A stretch of 64,000 nucleotides of DNA, from NCBI RefSeq assembly GCF_020907985.1, contig NZ_JAJJPA010000002.1, positions 186,001 to 250,000 on the forward strand, written 5' to 3'. This document shows positions 25,356 through 33,789 of the stretch, one piece after another. A program made the position numbers and the translations under genes. The stretch is from Kitasatospora humi. Lineage in GTDB: Bacteria > Actinomycetota > Actinomycetes > Streptomycetales > Streptomycetaceae. The notes below the pieces were generated by a model. That model was not told where the DNA came from, ran no database searches, and saw only the letters and a list, made by a program, of their open reading frames with translations. The first letter of the stretch is position 1; every line of letters starts with the position of its first letter.

Positions 25356-26039
25356 CTACCGGGTGGGCCTGGCGGTCTGAATTCCCATGCCGCTCCCGTT
25401 ACTTGATGACAGGGCCGAGACCGCGGCCCGTACACAGCCGAGGAGCGACGGGGTGGACGACCAGCCGCCGGACCGCCAAAGCAGCAGCTGCGTCCCCTCG
25501 GCCCGCCAGCTGAACGGCTCGGGAGCGGACAGGAGTTCGCCCACCCCGGCCACCGAGAGCGCGCTCTGTCCGTGGTGCGGATCGCGGCAGTAGCTCTCGT
25601 GGGCCGCATCGAACCGCGCCACGCCCGTCCGGACGCGGCCCGCGGGCACCGGCTCCACGACCCGGACGGAATGGAAGGCCGGCTCGTGCCGCACCTCGGC
25701 GGTGTCGACCGGGAACGGCAGGGTGACCAGGGCGATGCCGTAGAAGTGGGACGATCCGTTGTAGCGGCAGGAGTAGCCGGCCGATGTCACTGGCAGCCCC
25801 GCCACCTCGCCGGCGACCTGGTCCGTGAGGCGCTGCGCCGACCCGTAGTGGAACGGCGGGCCGGGAAGGGGGATCCGTGAGCTGGTGAACGACGGCCGGG
25901 CCGTGAAGCCGTGCCGGGCCACCAGCGCATGGCTGATCGCCCTCGTGCGGCGCCGTTCTCGCAGCGGGGGGATCCGGGGCGACCCGAGCACGAGGGTGGC
26001 AAGACAGACGAAGAGCAGGATCGGGACGATGACGCCCAT
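25356..26039 (-). CDS. Membrane-anchored protein of unknown function, with RNA leader
   Basis: 227 residues. One N-terminal helix (GVIVPILLFVCLATLVLGSP) is followed by a basic stretch and a soluble domain of mixed strands (GYSCRYNGSSHFYGIALVTL, LPFPVDTAEVRHEPAFHSVR, FSWRAEGTQLLLWRSGGW). No catalytic motif was recognised. ATG 26039 has GGAGG about 5 bp upstream. The leader contains a structured element (26062-26146) shared with the DUF2254 gene at 31.4 kb, so expression is probably controlled by RNA. It sits between two KdpD/KdpB-related genes, which suggests an ion-related role. Confidence 0.65.
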   Translation of the reverse strand: MGVIVPILLFVCLATLVLGSPRIPPLRERRRTRAISHALVARHGFTARPSFTSSRIPLPGPPFHYGSAQRLTDQVAGEVAGLPVTSAGYSCRYNGSSHFYGIALVTLPFPVDTAEVRHEPAFHSVRVVEPVPAGRVRTGVARFDAAHESYCRDPHHGQSALSVAGVGELLSAPEPFSWRAEGTQLLLWRSGGWSSTPSLLGCVRAAVSALSSSNGSGMGIQTARPTR

Positions 26040-26061
26040 GGCGCCTCCACTGGGTGAGGTC

Positions 26062-26146
26062 CTGTCAGCACCCGCCGGCCCGGAATGAGCACGGCATGCG
26101 TGACCTTCTTGCCGACCAGACTTCCCGGCACGCCATTCGCTGACAG
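26062..26146 (-). promoter_or_regulatory. Structured RNA leader, copy A (riboswitch-like)
   Basis: Read on the minus strand, CTGTCAGC and GCTGACAG close an approximately 85-nt domain by an 8-bp helix. Inside is the core GCCGGGAAGTCTGGTCGGC, which can fold as a hairpin, followed by CACGCATGCCGTG, a small hairpin. The 3' strand of the closing helix ends 22 bp before the ATG. The same core with a different but pairing closing helix occurs at 31427-31486. It resembles, from memory only, cation-linked riboswitch candidates such as nhaA-I; this is unverified. Confidence 0.55.
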
Positions 26147-26383
26147 TACTCGGATGGGAACGATGCGCAAGAGGGGGTGGTGCCCCGGGTTCTCAGCGCG
26201 GCGCGTCGGATCAGCCCAGGACGGATGCGACCGCGGTCCGGGCGACCGACCTCCTTCACCACTCCGTCCTACCGCCCGACTGCCGCCAACGGACGGAGTC
26301 CCGCGCAAGGAATCCGTTAACAGCCTGCCGTTCCGCTTGCCTGCGGCCCCGGGCCTGTTACACCGGAACTCGGAGGTGCAACG
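26147..26383. other. Divergent promoter region before DUF4118 gene
   Basis: It lies between the RNA leader and the plus-strand DUF4118 gene (26040-26383 in total without a gene). No coding sequence is seen. GGAGG at 26372-26376 serves the downstream start. Confidence 0.4.
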
Positions 26384-27136
26384 ATGCGCCGGTACACGAC
26401 AACCGGTCCGCTCTCGCTGATCGGGGCGGCACTGGCTCCCCTCGTCCTCAGCGCCGTGCTGCTGCCGCTGCGCGGCCACCTGGCGAACACCAACGTGGCC
26501 CTGCTGCTGGTCGTGGCGATCGTGGCGGTCGCCGCTTCCGGGCACCGCCTCGCGGGTGCCGTCGCCGCCCTCAGCGCCGCGGTCTGGTTCGACTTCTTCT
26601 TCACCCGTCCGTACGAGCAGTTCGCGATCAGTCGCTCCTCCGACATCGTCACCGCCGCACTGCTCTTGGCCGTTGGCCTGATCGCCTCGCAACTCGCCGC
26701 CAAAGCCCGGAAGTTCGAGGTCGTAGCGATCACGGATGCCGGCTACCTGACCCGGATCCACGAGACCGCGGCCCGCGCCCGGTCCGCCAACTCCGCCCCG
26801 GTCGTGGTCGAGTACGTGCGGGCCCAACTGGTGGACCTGCTGCAACTCCGCGGCTGCCGCTTCGAGTTCGGCTCGCTGCTCGGCCACCCGCCGCGCCTGG
26901 AGGGGGACGGTTCGATCGTCGTCGGACGGAAGGTGTGGGACACGGACGTGCTCGGGATGCCCGCCGAGGAAGTGGAGTTGCGGGTGTACGGCAACGGCAG
27001 GTACGTCGGCCGCTTCCTGCTGGATCCGGTTCCCGGCAGCATGCCGAGCAGGCAGACGCTGGTCGTCGCGGTGACCCTGGCCGACCAGGCCGGTGCAGCG
27101 ATCGGCTCCCTGTCCCGAACCACAGCAGCGGCCTGA
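26384..27136 (+). CDS. DUF4118 (KdpD-type transmembrane) protein without kinase
   Basis: 250 residues. The N-terminal 110 residues are the four-helix sensor-membrane domain of KdpD (DUF4118): LIGAALAPLVLSAVLLPLRG, VALLLVVAIVAVAASG and the signature AAVWFDFFFTRPYEQFAIS. After the fourth helix (VTAALLLAVGLIASQLAAKA) comes a soluble region (residues 120-250) that resembles the KdpD GAF-like segment, with LVDLLQLRGCRFEFG and PSRQTLVVAVTLADQAGAAI. Histidine kinase and nucleotide-binding domains are absent. GGAGG lies 7 bp before the ATG. It could sense the same membrane signal as KdpD and modulate it by heterodimer formation; that is inference. Confidence 0.8.
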   Translation: MRRYTTTGPLSLIGAALAPLVLSAVLLPLRGHLANTNVALLLVVAIVAVAASGHRLAGAVAALSAAVWFDFFFTRPYEQFAISRSSDIVTAALLLAVGLIASQLAAKARKFEVVAITDAGYLTRIHETAARARSANSAPVVVEYVRAQLVDLLQLRGCRFEFGSLLGHPPRLEGDGSIVVGRKVWDTDVLGMPAEEVELRVYGNGRYVGRFLLDPVPGSMPSRQTLVVAVTLADQAGAAIGSLSRTTAAA

Positions 27137-27262
27137 CCGCTGCGCCCGGCTGCGAGAAGGGCCGCACAGAACCGCGTCGGCCGGTGCGTCAGGATTGCGC
27201 TAAAAAGGGCCCCGAAGGCGTCAGCGCAGGCGACGGGGCTCGCGGGGCCTTCTACGGTCGGG

Positions 27263-27775
27263 GTGGTGCAGCGCCACCAACCCCTCGTCACGGACCGCCG
27301 CTGGCCGGCCGCCGCCCGCCATGCCTTCTGCAGTGCGGCGGTGCTCCTTGCGGCGGCCCTACTGATCGACTGGGGTTCGGGCCGTCTCACACCGCTGCGC
27401 GCGGGGCTGTGGGTCCTGCTGGCCACTGTGACGTTCGTGGTCCTCCTGCCGGCCAGGGTGGTGGCGGGTGAGGGCTGGCTCGAGGTCCGCGGACTGTGGC
27501 GCCGCCGTCGGGTAGCCACCGACGCGCTGGTGAGTGTTCGCGCGTCGGGCGCCGTCGCCATCCGTCTGATCATGCGCGACGCCCACGGTGGCCGGCTGGA
27601 GCTCGATCCACGCGTCCTGGCCGCCAACCCGCTCCTGTGGCACCGACTGGACACGGACGCCTCCCACGCGCGGAAGTGCGGCACCCTGCGCGAGGGCGCG
27701 GAAGTGCTGCGCGAGCTGGACGAGCGGATATCCGGTGACCAAGCCCGCGCCCTGTTCACCCGCTCCGGTCTGTAG
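27263..27775 (+). CDS. Two-helix membrane protein with PH-like domain
   Basis: 170 residues from GTG 27263 (an adjacent GTG at 27266 is equally possible). Two membrane helices (SAAVLLAAALLIDWGSG and GLWVLLATVTFVVLLPARV) are followed by a short strand-rich domain (VAGEGWLEVRGLWRRRRVAT, IRLIMRDAHGGRLELDPRVL) of the bacterial PH/YdbS-like type, and a helical tail. A single GTCAGGATTGC lies 75 bp upstream. Function unknown. Confidence 0.65.
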   Translation: MVQRHQPLVTDRRWPAAARHAFCSAAVLLAAALLIDWGSGRLTPLRAGLWVLLATVTFVVLLPARVVAGEGWLEVRGLWRRRRVATDALVSVRASGAVAIRLIMRDAHGGRLELDPRVLAANPLLWHRLDTDASHARKCGTLREGAEVLRELDERISGDQARALFTRSGL

Positions 27776-27964
27776 AAGGCACGGTCCGACCCCGGTCCTG
27801 GTGATCACAGCGCCGTTTCCCGCGGCGAGTGCGCTTCGAAGCGGAGGCGGAGCACCGCTCGGCCTCTTGCCGTCAGTAGTGACTTCCAGCGGGACTCCAG
27901 CGCTGGTCGACAGCTTGATGGTGGGCTCCCACCCCGGCCGGGCCGCCTGTCGGGCGAAGCGCGC

Positions 27965-29911
27965 CTACACCTCGATGTGTGAGCCCATGATGACCGTGCG
28001 GTTGCGGGGCAGGCCGAAGTACTCGGCGGCGTCGGCGGTGGTGTACGAGGTGGCGATGAACAGCCGCTTGCGCCAGGGGGCCATGGTCGGCTCCTTCCCG
28101 CGGCGGAGTTCGATCTTCGACAGGAAGTAGGACGCCTGGTCGAGTTCCAGGCGCCCTTCGGTACGAGCCGGGTCGACGAGTGCCAGTGCGCCGGGCACGT
28201 CCGGTGTCTCCATGTAGCCGAAGCGGGCCGCCACGTGGATGATCCCGTCCTCGGCGTAGCCGAGGTCGTCGACGACGATCCGCTGGTCGGCCGGGACGCG
28301 GGGCACGGTTTCGGTGTCGATGGAGAGGATCACGACCTGGTCGTGCCGCACGTGGTTGTGCTCGACGTTGGCCCGCATGGCCAGCGGGGCGGTCTGGTTT
28401 CCCCGGTTGAGGAAGACGGCCGTGCCCGGGACCCGGAGGGTGGGCACCTCCCCGCTGTGGAGCCGGTCGACGAACTCGCGCAGCGGACCCTCGCGCCGTT
28501 CCCGCTCCGCGGTGACGACCTCGCGGCCGCGCTGCCACGTCGTCATGACGGTGAACGCGGTGACACCGATCAGCAGCGGCAGCCACGCGCCGTGGACGAG
28601 CTTGGTCACGTTGGCCGCGACGAACAGCAGGTCGACGGAGAGCAGCACGGTCGCGCCGACGGCGATCAGCCACACCGGCGTGTGCCATCGCGCGCGGGCG
28701 ACGTAGAAGAAGAGCAGGGTGGTGATGGTGATCGTCCCGGTGACCGCCATGCCGAACGCGAAGGCCAGCGCCGTGGAGCTGCGGAACGCGAAGACCAGGG
28801 TGAGGACCGAGACCATCAGCAGCCAGTTGATCCACGGGACGTAGATCTGACCCATGGTGGACTCGGAGGTGTACGCGATCCGCAGCCTCGGGAGGTAGCC
28901 GAGCTGGGCGGCCTGGGAGGTGACCGAGTAGGCGCCGGTGATCACCGCCTGGGAGGCGATCACCGTCGCCGCCGTGGCCAGCAGGACCATCGGCAGCCGC
29001 CCCCAACCGGGCAGCAGCAGGAAGAACGGGCTGCTGACGTTCTTCGGATCGGCGAGGACCAGGGCTCCCTGCCCGAGGTAGCTCAGTACGCACGCGGGGA
29101 AGACGAGGACCAGCCAGGCGCGGGTGATCGACCGGCGGCCGAAGTGCCCCATGTCGGCGTAGAGCGCCTCGGCACCGGTCACCGCGAGCACGACCGCGGC
29201 CAGGGCGAAGAACGCGGTGCCGAAGTGCCCGAACAGGAACCCCAGGGCGTAGCCGGGCGACAGCGCCCTGAGGATCTCCGGGTGGTCGGCGATGCCGGTC
29301 GCACCGAACGCCCCGATGGCCGCGAACCAGACGATCATCACCGGCCCGAACACCCGGCCCACCGCTGCCGTCCCCCGGCGCTGCACCAGGAACAGGACCA
29401 CGATGATCGCCGCGGTGAGCGGCACCACGGCGCCGGCCAGCGACGGTTCGACCACCGTGAGCCCTCCGACCGCGGACAGCACCGAGATCGCCGGCGTGAT
29501 CATGCTGTCGCCGAAGAACAGCGACGCGCCGAAGATGCCCAGCGCGGTGAGCACGGCGGTGACTCGCCGGCCCCGCTGCGAGCCCGAGCGCCGCAGCAGG
29601 GTGATCAGCGCCATGATGCCGCCCTCGCCGTCGTTGTCGGCGCGCATCGCCAGCAGCACGTAGGTGACCAGGACGATGATGACCACCGACCAGAACACGA
29701 GCGAGACCACGCCGTACACGTTCTCGGTGGTGACCGGGACGGGGTGCGGGTCACCGGGGTTGAACACCGTCTGCAGTGTGTAGATCGGACTGGTTCCGAT
29801 GTCCCCGAACACCACCCCGAGGGCGCCGACGACCAGCGCGAGGCGCGCGGTGTCGGGCGCGCTGGGGTGGTGAGCCTCGGGGGGCCGTGGTGCGGAACCA
29901 CGATCGGTCAT
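27965..29911 (-). CDS. kup: Kup/HAK/KT-family potassium uptake protein
   Basis: 648 residues. It carries the family N-terminus LVVGALGVVFGDIGTSPIYT, followed by about 12 membrane helices with SLVFWSVVIIVLVTYVLLAM, DSMITPAISVLSAVGGL and GAYSVTSQAAQLGYLPRL, and a C-terminal cytosolic domain ending in DAAEYFGLPRNRTVIMGSHI. ATG 29911 has GGAGG about 9 bp upstream. It is a low-affinity, constitutive-type potassium importer and the third potassium uptake system in the window. It starts 43 bp after the DUF2254 gene on the same strand and is probably co-transcribed with it, hence under the same RNA leader. Confidence 0.95.
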   Translation of the reverse strand: MTDRGSAPRPPEAHHPSAPDTARLALVVGALGVVFGDIGTSPIYTLQTVFNPGDPHPVPVTTENVYGVVSLVFWSVVIIVLVTYVLLAMRADNDGEGGIMALITLLRRSGSQRGRRVTAVLTALGIFGASLFFGDSMITPAISVLSAVGGLTVVEPSLAGAVVPLTAAIIVVLFLVQRRGTAAVGRVFGPVMIVWFAAIGAFGATGIADHPEILRALSPGYALGFLFGHFGTAFFALAAVVLAVTGAEALYADMGHFGRRSITRAWLVLVFPACVLSYLGQGALVLADPKNVSSPFFLLLPGWGRLPMVLLATAATVIASQAVITGAYSVTSQAAQLGYLPRLRIAYTSESTMGQIYVPWINWLLMVSVLTLVFAFRSSTALAFAFGMAVTGTITITTLLFFYVARARWHTPVWLIAVGATVLLSVDLLFVAANVTKLVHGAWLPLLIGVTAFTVMTTWQRGREVVTAERERREGPLREFVDRLHSGEVPTLRVPGTAVFLNRGNQTAPLAMRANVEHNHVRHDQVVILSIDTETVPRVPADQRIVVDDLGYAEDGIIHVAARFGYMETPDVPGALALVDPARTEGRLELDQASYFLSKIELRRGKEPTMAPWRKRLFIATSYTTADAAEYFGLPRNRTVIMGSHIEV

Positions 29912-29954
29912 GGTGCTGGTCCTCCCTGGTGCACTGCGGCGGACCATACACCGA

Positions 29955-31415
29955 TCACCCTGCGGAAACGCTGGTGGACGCGTGCCGCGTCGTCCCCGAT
30001 CGCTGGACGTATGTCCTCGCTGCCGCGCTCGCGGCCTGCGGATCCGATACCTGGTGGAGTGCGAGCAGCGCCTCATGGCGCCGCAGCACGTCCGCGCGGT
30101 CGGCCGGCTCGGTGACGGTGGCTTCGCAGCAGTCCCGGATCATGGCGCCCTGCGCCAACAGCACCTCGCGGCGGCGTGGGATCGTGGTCTGCTCCATCAC
30201 GCGGCACAACGCGTCGAGTTGGCGGATCATCACGGCCGGCATGCCCGCCGAGCTCTGGCGGATCTTCTCGAAGGCGCGCTGGACCAGGCGGTCGTAGTCG
30301 GCCTGATAGGCCAGGACGCGGATCCGGCCGGCGTGGTCACGGTGGACGCGCTGCGGATGCCAGCTGTGGCTGATCCGGCACAGGCAGTGGCTGAGCCAGT
30401 CGATGCAGGTCAGCGCGGTGAACGTGTCGTTGACGGCTGGGGACAGGGCACGGATGGCGATCTCCACCAGCTGGTCGAAGCCGAAGGAGACGTCCTGGGT
30501 CAGTGTCCGGTAGGGGCCCGTCACCTGCACCCGGGTCAGCTGCGCGGCCAGTTGCGGTGCGGCCGCAGGGGGCCAGACCACGGCCAGGGGCTGGCCCTGC
30601 ACCAGGAAGTGCCCGGGGCGGTAGGGCAGGTGGAGCACGGCGCCGGCGGCTGCGGCGAGGCGGACCAGTTCGTCGTGCTTGAGGAACTGCAGGTAGCCGG
30701 TCTCGGGCGTCGCTATCACCGTCCCCGACTCGTCCACCAGGCGCAGCAGCTCGTCCGCGTCCGGGCCGCAGTCGATGCCGGCCGGCGGCTGCCGGTCTGC
30801 GCCGCTCTGCGCCTCGATGGCGCGGGCCAGATCGTCGGCGATGACCGCGATGACCTGCGGCAGCTGGATCATGGTGGCGATGTGGTGGATGAAGTAGATC
30901 AGCACCCCCAGGTCGACCAGGGTGAGGCCGAGCGCGAAGGTGATCGACAGGTGCGGGACGAAGTCGCCGTGCAGGCCGGGGCTTACCGCACCCAGGGCCA
31001 GCACGGTGTAGCAGAAGCTGGCCACGAAGGTGCCCAGGGTCAGCTGGGTTCCCCGGTCGCGGATGAAGGTGCGCAGCATCCGCGGACCGAGCTGGGTGGA
31101 GGCCAGCGTCAGCGCCACGATGGTGATCGAGAAGACCAACCCGACCACGGTGATGAGAGCCGCGGCTATGGTGGTGAGGATCTGGCGGGCGCCGTCGGCC
31201 GTGCCGCTCAACACCCAGTCGGCGTAGGAGAGTCGGCCGTCGTACGCCAGGCGGTCCAGGGTGACGGTGGCCGCGAAGAGCAGGGCGAACAGCAGTGCCT
31301 CGGCGGTCGGGACCAGCCAGAGGTTGGTGCGCAGCCGCTCTCGGCGCCAGGAGGCCCCGGCAAGCAGCTGCTTCTGACGCAGCGTCGGCATCGATGGGAA
31401 AGGCGGAACGGACAC
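29955..31415 (-). CDS. DUF2254 membrane protein, with RNA leader
   Basis: 486 residues. Four N-terminal membrane helices (AEALLFALLFAATVTLD, ILTTIAAALITVVGLVFSIT, TLGTFVASFCYTVLALGA, ITFALGLTLVDLGVLIYFIH) are followed by a large cytosolic part with ALSPAVNDTFTALTCIDWLS, a hallmark of DUF2254 proteins. Function is not established; the fold suggests a channel or ion-conducting protein. GTG 31415 lies 6 bp after GGAG, and that ribosome site directly follows the 3' strand of the RNA closing helix at 31427-31486. It is upstream of kup in an apparent two-gene operon. Confidence 0.85.
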   Translation of the reverse strand: MSVPPFPSMPTLRQKQLLAGASWRRERLRTNLWLVPTAEALLFALLFAATVTLDRLAYDGRLSYADWVLSGTADGARQILTTIAAALITVVGLVFSITIVALTLASTQLGPRMLRTFIRDRGTQLTLGTFVASFCYTVLALGAVSPGLHGDFVPHLSITFALGLTLVDLGVLIYFIHHIATMIQLPQVIAVIADDLARAIEAQSGADRQPPAGIDCGPDADELLRLVDESGTVIATPETGYLQFLKHDELVRLAAAAGAVLHLPYRPGHFLVQGQPLAVVWPPAAAPQLAAQLTRVQVTGPYRTLTQDVSFGFDQLVEIAIRALSPAVNDTFTALTCIDWLSHCLCRISHSWHPQRVHRDHAGRIRVLAYQADYDRLVQRAFEKIRQSSAGMPAVMIRQLDALCRVMEQTTIPRRREVLLAQGAMIRDCCEATVTEPADRADVLRRHEALLALHQVSDPQAASAAARTYVQRSGTTRHASTSVSAG

Positions 31416-31426
31416 GGGAAGCTCCA

Positions 31427-31486
31427 GTAGGCAGGACGGCGTCCACTGCCGACCAGGCTTCCCGGCACACCGGGCATCGAGCCTAC
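31427..31486 (-). promoter_or_regulatory. Structured RNA leader, copy B (riboswitch-like)
   Basis: On the minus strand GTAGGC and GCCTAC close a 60-nt domain. Inside is GCCGGGAAGCCTGGTCGGC, differing from copy A by one base, and a downstream hairpin GGACGCCGTCC. The closing helix has a different sequence from copy A but still pairs, which supports a real RNA fold. Its 3' strand abuts the GGAG of the DUF2254 gene, so helix formation could mask translation initiation. Confidence 0.55.
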
Positions 31487-31871
31487 CCGAGCGACTGCGT
31501 GCCGGAGCCTGTGGCGAGCACGACGGCTGCCCATGGCGTCAACTAGCGCAGACAGCCTCCTGGACCGCCGCGGCCGGGCAGCTGTTCCGCTGCCGGGTCA
31601 CCCTCGGCAAGAGCAGCGCCAACGTGGAGGGCTCGGCCCCGTATGCCGAGCGTCTGATGGACGGGTCCGCCACCCGGCAACGCTTCCGGCACGCCCCGGA
31701 CACCGAAGGTGTCCACGCTCCACCCGCGCGGAGCTCCGGCTTCGAAGAGACGATGCCTTCCAAATAGAACAGTATTGAGAAGAGTTTCTCCTTCTGTAAT
31801 GATCGGAACAGATCGCCGCCGGAGCCTGCGGATGTCCGGCAGCACACGGCAACCAAGGAAGAGGCAGCCCA
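31487..31871. other. Intergenic with a coding-like patch lacking a start
   Basis: One plus-strand frame reads protein-like sequence without a convincing start, for example AQTASWTAAAGQLFRCRVTL and VEGSAPYAERLMDGSATRQR, ending at TAG 31765-31767. It may be the 3' remnant of a secreted protein. The last 100 bp before 31872 are AT-richer and should contain the peptidase promoter. Confidence 0.35.
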
Positions 31872-32834
31872 GTGGAAGAGCGGACTCTGCACGCCGGACG
31901 ACCGTCGACAGCACGCGAGCTGCGGTTGTTCCAGGCGGGGCCGAGCGAGGGCGGGTACGCGCTGGTGTTGCACGGTGGCGCCGGGAGCCGACCGCGCGAA
32001 CTGTCCCTGGAGGAGCGGGGCGAGTACACCGAGGGGCTGGCAAGGGCCTATCGCGCGGGCGCTGCCGTGCTGGAGCGGCACGGCAGCGCGCTGGACGCGG
32101 TGTGTGCCACCGTCGCGGTCCTGGAGGACGACCCCCTGTTCAACGCGGGGCGAGGGGCGGCGCTGACCGCACGCGGCGAGGCGGAACTCGACGCCTCGGT
32201 GATGACGGGCGACGGGGCGGCCGGCGCTGTGGCGTGTTCCCGGTTCGCGAGGAATCCGGTGTTCGCGGCCCGCAAGGTCATGGAGGAGACCAGGCACGTG
32301 CTGTTGGTCGACCCGGACGAGGATCTGGTCGCCGGCTGGGGGCTTGCGACCACGACGCCCGAGTACTTCGTGACCGAGGCGCGGCTGAGGCAGCTCGCCG
32401 AGGTGCGGTCCGCGCAACTGCCGGCGCCGCGCCACGGCACGGTCGGTGCGGTGGCGCGGGACCGCCGGGGCAAGCTGGCGGCCGCGACGTCCACCGGCGG
32501 CATCGTCAACCAGAGCGAGGGCCGGGTCGGTGACACACCGATCCTGGGAGCCGGCACCTTCGCCAGGGACGGAGTGGTGGCGGTCTCCTGCACGGGCGAG
32601 GGCGAGGCGTTCGTACGAGGTGTTGTCGCCCATGACGTCGCGGCGCGGATCAGCTATCTGCGCAGCGGCCTCGCCGAGGCGGTCACCGGGACGATCACCA
32701 CCGAGTTGACCGCGCGGGAGGCGTCCGGTGGGCTGATCGCCGTCGCCGCCGACGGCACGATCGCCGTGGCGCACAACTCGCCCGCCATGTTCGCCGCGTT
32801 CGATGACGGCAGCCGGCTCGTGACGCTCGTCTGA
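31872..32834 (+). CDS. Isoaspartyl peptidase/L-asparaginase (Ntn-hydrolase)
   Basis: 320 residues of the T2/type III asparaginase family. YALVLHGGAGSRP near the N-terminus, FNAGRGAALTARGEAELDAS and the autoprocessing site APRHGTVGAVA with nucleophile Thr190 are conserved, followed by the glycine-rich GDTPILGAGTFA. The precursor should cleave itself before Thr190 to give alpha and beta chains. It hydrolyses isoaspartyl dipeptides and/or asparagine. GTG 31872 follows GGAAGAGG. It is followed after 75 bp by an RpiR-type regulator that probably controls the pair. Confidence 0.9.
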   Translation: MEERTLHAGRPSTARELRLFQAGPSEGGYALVLHGGAGSRPRELSLEERGEYTEGLARAYRAGAAVLERHGSALDAVCATVAVLEDDPLFNAGRGAALTARGEAELDASVMTGDGAAGAVACSRFARNPVFAARKVMEETRHVLLVDPDEDLVAGWGLATTTPEYFVTEARLRQLAEVRSAQLPAPRHGTVGAVARDRRGKLAAATSTGGIVNQSEGRVGDTPILGAGTFARDGVVAVSCTGEGEAFVRGVVAHDVAARISYLRSGLAEAVTGTITTELTAREASGGLIAVAADGTIAVAHNSPAMFAAFDDGSRLVTLV

Positions 32835-32909
32835 GCGGGCGCGCGTCCCGGTCGCGGTCGGCACAGCCGCCGATCGCGTCCGGAGGGGGAGCCGGGGCAA
32901 GATGGCAGG

Positions 32910-33785
32910 ATGCTCATCAAGGACGAGATCTTCATCCGCATGGACGAGTTCACCCCGGCGGAGAAGAAGGTCGCGCGCGTCTTGCTGTCCGACTACCCGG
33001 GCACCGGACTGCAGAGCGCGGCAGCGGTGGCCAAGGGCGCCGGGACCAGCACTCCGACGGTGCTGCGCCTGGTGGCCCGGCTGGGGATCAGCAGTTACCC
33101 GGAGTTCCAGCGCCGGCTGCGGGCGGAGATCAACCAGCGGATGAGCAGCCCGGTCAGCCGCGCGGTGCACAGTGAGCTCACCGACGTGGGCTCCCCGCTC
33201 CAGCAGGCGGTGGAGCAGCGCGCACAACTCGTGGAGCGGTTGCTCGGCAGCGTGCCTCCCGGTGAGTTCGAACGGGCGCTGCGTCTGCTGACACGCGACG
33301 CGAAACACGTCGTGGTCCACGGAGGCTACTTCTCCCGGCACGCGGCCGCCCTGCTCGCCACACAGCTGGACCAACTCATCGCCGGCGTCGATCTGGCCGA
33401 GGAGCCGCTGGGTCGCGATGCCGGCCGCTGCCTTCGCCTTGGCAAGGGAAGTGTGGCGGTCGTCTTCGACCTGCGCCGCTACGAGGTGACCGCCTCTCAG
33501 CTGGCGGCTCTCGCCAGGCAGCGCAGGGCGAGCGTGATCGTGGTCACCGACGAGGGGTTGTCCCCGGCCGCGGAGGACGCCGACGTCGTGCTGCCGGTCC
33601 CGATCGGCGGGGTCCCCTTCGACTCCTTCGCGGGGCTGTTCGTACTGGTCGAGGCCCTCGTCGAGGGTGTCTTCCGGATCCTCGGCACGCGGGGGGTCCA
33701 GCGGATGCAGCAGTGGGAGGAAACCGTACGCATCCAGCGCGTACCGCCCTCGGGGGCCGGGCTCGCGGTCGGCGTCCCTGAGTAG
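32910..33785 (+). CDS. MurR/RpiR-family transcriptional regulator
   Basis: 291 residues. An N-terminal HTH_6 domain (TPAEKKVARVLLSDYPGTG, with recognition helix around TSTPTVLRLVARLGISSYPE) and a C-terminal SIS sugar-phosphate-binding domain (HVVVHGGYFSRHAAALLATQ, SVIVVTDEGLSPAAEDADVV). Ligands for this family are typically phosphosugars. The SIS fold without an enzymatic partner supports a regulator. The target may be the upstream peptidase gene or unlinked amino-sugar genes. ATG 32910 is used; Met12 is an alternative start. Confidence 0.9.
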   Translation: MLIKDEIFIRMDEFTPAEKKVARVLLSDYPGTGLQSAAAVAKGAGTSTPTVLRLVARLGISSYPEFQRRLRAEINQRMSSPVSRAVHSELTDVGSPLQQAVEQRAQLVERLLGSVPPGEFERALRLLTRDAKHVVVHGGYFSRHAAALLATQLDQLIAGVDLAEEPLGRDAGRCLRLGKGSVAVVFDLRRYEVTASQLAALARQRRASVIVVTDEGLSPAAEDADVVLPVPIGGVPFDSFAGLFVLVEALVEGVFRILGTRGVQRMQQWEETVRIQRVPPSGAGLAVGVPE

Positions 33786-33789
33786 ACGC

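Noticed and set aside
27188-27198. Single GTCAGGATTGC upstream of the PH-like membrane protein as a KdpE site
   Set aside because: No second copy at 11 bp; single heptamers of this type are expected by chance.
31539-33374. 611-codon minus-strand frame opposite the asparaginase and RpiR genes
   Set aside because: Antisense shadow; both plus-strand genes have clear family motifs.
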